NCBI GenBank assembly: GCA_029248455.1
Contig: JAQWJH010000053.1
Location: forward strand, 1 to 38,438
From: Flavobacteriaceae bacterium
GTDB taxonomy: Bacteria; Bacteroidota; Bacteroidia; Flavobacteriales; Flavobacteriaceae
Reading direction: 5' to 3'
Length of the DNA: 38,438 nt
The position numbers and the translations under genes are program-made. The notes below the pieces were generated by a model. That model made no database searches, was not told the DNA's origin, and saw nothing but the letters and a program-made list of their open reading frames with translations. Of this stretch, positions 36,105 through 38,438 are shown one piece after another. Positions within the stretch are counted from its first letter, which is position 1; every line of letters starts with the position of its first letter.

Positions 36105-38438
36105 ATGAAAAAACTAACATTAATGTTAACAGCAATCCTTGTTTCAGGGTTCTGTTATTCACAAAATATTATTACTGGAACAATTACTGACGAAGATGGA
36201 GTGGCTCTTCCCGGAGCTACCGTTATTGTTAAAGGCACTTCTAACGGGGTGGGAAGTGATTTTGATGGAAATTACTCGATAACAGCAGCAAGTGGAGACA
36301 CTATTGTTTTTAGTTACATTGGATATTCCTCTCAATCGATTGCAGTTGGCACATCTAATACTATTAACGTGGTATTGGCTGCAAGCTCTAATGAATTAGA
36401 TGAGGTGACTCTTTTTTCAACTTTAGATTTAGCTGAAGTAAGAGAGACCCCAGTTGCAGTCTCAACACTTTACGCAAGTGAAATTGCTGAAACAGTTGGT
36501 AATTTGGAACTGCCTCAGCTGCTAAATAAAACACCTGGTGTTTATACTACGATGCAAGGTGCTTATGGAGATGCTACAGTAAGGCTAAGAGGATTTAGAC
36601 AGGAAAATATTGCTGTACTTATAAATGGTATGCCTGTAAATGATATGGAGAATGGAGCTGTATATTGGAGTAACTGGGCTGGATTAAGTGATGTAGCTTC
36701 AGCCATGCAAGTTCAAAGAGGGCTTGGATCCTCTAAACTACCAATCCCATCTGTTGGAGGAACAATTAACGTAGTAACAAAATCTACTGCCTTACAGCAA
36801 GGTGGAAAAGTATCAGCTTCGGTTGGTAATGATGGTTTTTTAAAAACTGTAACATCATACAATACGGGGGTAAGTAGCTCGGGTCATGCTTTTTCAGCTT
36901 CCTTTGGAAGAACTGCAGGTGATGGTTATGTTGATGGAACCTCTTTTGAGGGATACTCTTACTTTTTAGGCTATGGATATAAAGATTCTAGTGATAAACA
37001 TAATTTACAATTTGTTGTTACTGGGGCTCCACAAGTTCACGGACAGAGGACTACAAGTTATTATAACATGGCTACACTAGCTGATTATAAAAAATATGGA
37101 ATTAAATACAATTACAATTACGGATTAAGAAATGGGGAGGGCTTTAACATGAGAAATAATTACTATCACAAGCCCATCGCGTCACTAAACTGGGAATATA
37201 AAATAAATAATAAAAGTTCCTTATCTGCTACTGCCTATGCTTCTCTTGGAAGAGGAGGAGGCTCTGGAGATTTGGGTAGAAATGGAAGTTTTGGGTTTTT
37301 TAGTGGAAGTGATTGGAGAAACCCTAAGAACGGATATGTTCTTTGGGATCAAGTAGTTAAACATAATAGTGGACAAACTGCTAACTGGGGAGATGGAAGT
37401 TCGTCTGCAATGAGCCCTGACCCAACAACAGGACTATTTATTGTAAATGATGAAAGCTTTTCTTCAAGCGCTCCATTTGAAAGAAGAAATGGTTGGATTC
37501 AGCGAAACTCAGTAAACTCGCATAACTGGTTTGGAGCAATTGGTAACTATAAAACTAAAATTAATGAAAATATCACCGTTGACGTTGGTTTTTATAGTAG
37601 ATTTTACAGAGGGCTTCATTACAGAAATTTAAGAGATAGACTTGGTTCTGATGGTTACAGAGATGGTAGATATGCTGATTTTCCTGATGGAAAGGTTGTT
37701 ACTAAAGAATACAGGTGGCCAATTAGTGATGTTTGGAATGTGTTTGGTGATACGGATAAAGAAGAAAAAATCGACAGAAATAATGTTGGGGTAATTGATT
37801 ATATCGGTTTATACTTTCAAACCGAATATTCTAAAGATAATCTTTCTGTCTTTGCACAAGGGTCTGTCTCAAATAAAGGATTTCAAAGAGAAGACTACTA
37901 CATTTATAAAAGTTCAAACCCTTTACAAATCTCAGAAAAAGTTAATATTTGGGGTGGAACTATTAAAGTTGGTGCAAACTATAACATAGATATAAAAAAC
38001 AATGTTTTTGTTAATGCTGGATATTTTTCAAAGCAACCAAATTTAGATGCTGTATTTCAAAATTATCAAAACGTTCCAACACCAGGTGCTGACTTGTTTA
38101 ATGAAAAAATACTTGGACTTGAATTTGGTTATGGCTACAGAGCCAAAGATCTGTTTTTTAATGTTAATTTATACAGAACAACATGGACAGACAGGTTTCT
38201 ATTTGAAAACGTGGAAATTGGAGGTGAGCGAGGAGAAGCAAACTTTTCAGGTGTTGAACAAATACACTCAGGAATTGAAATTGATGGAGCTTACGACATA
38301 GGTCCATTTGTAACAGTTAGTGCAATGCTTTCTCTTGGAAATTATAAATATGGTGGAAATGTAACCGACAGTGCTGTAACAACAAACGAATCGAACGTTA
38401 GTATTGGTTCAGCAACATTATATTTAGATGACGCAAAA
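36105..38438 (+). CDS. TonB-dependent receptor with N-terminal carboxypeptidase-regulatory-like domain, 3'-truncated by window edge
   Basis: ATG at 36105 opens a frame without stop to the window end: MKKLTLMLTAILVSGFCYSQNIITGTITDEDGVALPGATVIVKGTSNGVGSDFDGNYSI...VRLRGFRQENIAVLINGMPVNDMENGAVYWSNWAG...VGGTINVVTKST. Absent from the ORF track because no stop lies in the window. Confidence 0.95.
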   Translation, partial: MKKLTLMLTAILVSGFCYSQNIITGTITDEDGVALPGATVIVKGTSNGVGSDFDGNYSITAASGDTIVFSYIGYSSQSIAVGTSNTINVVLAASSNELDEVTLFSTLDLAEVRETPVAVSTLYASEIAETVGNLELPQLLNKTPGVYTTMQGAYGDATVRLRGFRQENIAVLINGMPVNDMENGAVYWSNWAGLSDVASAMQVQRGLGSSKLPIPSVGGTINVVTKSTALQQGGKVSASVGNDGFLKTVTSYNTGVSSSGHAFSASFGRTAGDGYVDGTSFEGYSYFLGYGYKDSSDKHNLQFVVTGAPQVHGQRTTSYYNMATLADYKKYGIKYNYNYGLRNGEGFNMRNNYYHKPIASLNWEYKINNKSSLSATAYASLGRGGGSGDLGRNGSFGFFSGSDWRNPKNGYVLWDQVVKHNSGQTANWGDGSSSAMSPDPTTGLFIVNDESFSSSAPFERRNGWIQRNSVNSHNWFGAIGNYKTKINENITVDVGFYSRFYRGLHYRNLRDRLGSDGYRDGRYADFPDGKVVTKEYRWPISDVWNVFGDTDKEEKIDRNNVGVIDYIGLYFQTEYSKDNLSVFAQGSVSNKGFQREDYYIYKSSNPLQISEKVNIWGGTIKVGANYNIDIKNNVFVNAGYFSKQPNLDAVFQNYQNVPTPGADLFNEKILGLEFGYGYRAKDLFFNVNLYRTTWTDRFLFENVEIGGERGEANFSGVEQIHSGIEIDGAYDIGPFVTVSAMLSLGNYKYGGNVTDSAVTTNESNVSIGSATLYLDDAK

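Noticed and set aside
37795-38301. Track ORFs 37795-37989 and 38047-38301 on plus
   Set aside because: Both are out of frame with, and fully inside, the TonB-dependent receptor frame beginning at 36105.

Overview
This 38.4-kb window is a low-GC, very gene-dense chromosomal segment from a Bacteroidota (Flavobacteriia-like) genome. I support 35 protein-coding genes and no tRNA, rRNA, CRISPR array, prophage, IS element or obvious pseudogene. Left to right: hemB (5' truncated), a serine hydrolase, a fused two-domain ABC ATPase, a small membrane protein, gpsA, pheS, a hypothetical gene and a CvpA-like gene. Next is a Bat-type MoxR/DUF58/vWA/TPR operon on the minus strand (about 7.0-15.9 kb), then nadD-gmk-yicC, a DUF1080 protein, an ArsC/Spx-family protein, a PLP trans-sulfuration enzyme, gdhA, recO, a TonB-dependent receptor, ileS, a TraR/DksA-like gene, lspA, 5-formyl-THF cyclo-ligase, a DUF3784-like gene, uvrC, DUF3108, an M23 peptidase lipoprotein, pgi, and a second TonB-dependent receptor that runs off the right end and is missing from the supplied ORF track. 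Most of this is conserved housekeeping content, and I do not see a clear undescribed biological system. The items most worth a second look are: a cluster of CAAWTTG-type inverted repeats upstream of the Bat operon; an 18-copy 12-bp KKDD-encoding repeat in BatC; a symmetric hairpin made by the overlapping 3' ends of cvpA and batE; mutually exclusive hairpins between the trans-sulfuration gene and gdhA; a strong hairpin before gpsA whose T-tract lies on the minus strand; and a His-to-Cys change in the M23 metallopeptidase HxH motif. Family assignments come from reading motifs in the translations, with no database search.
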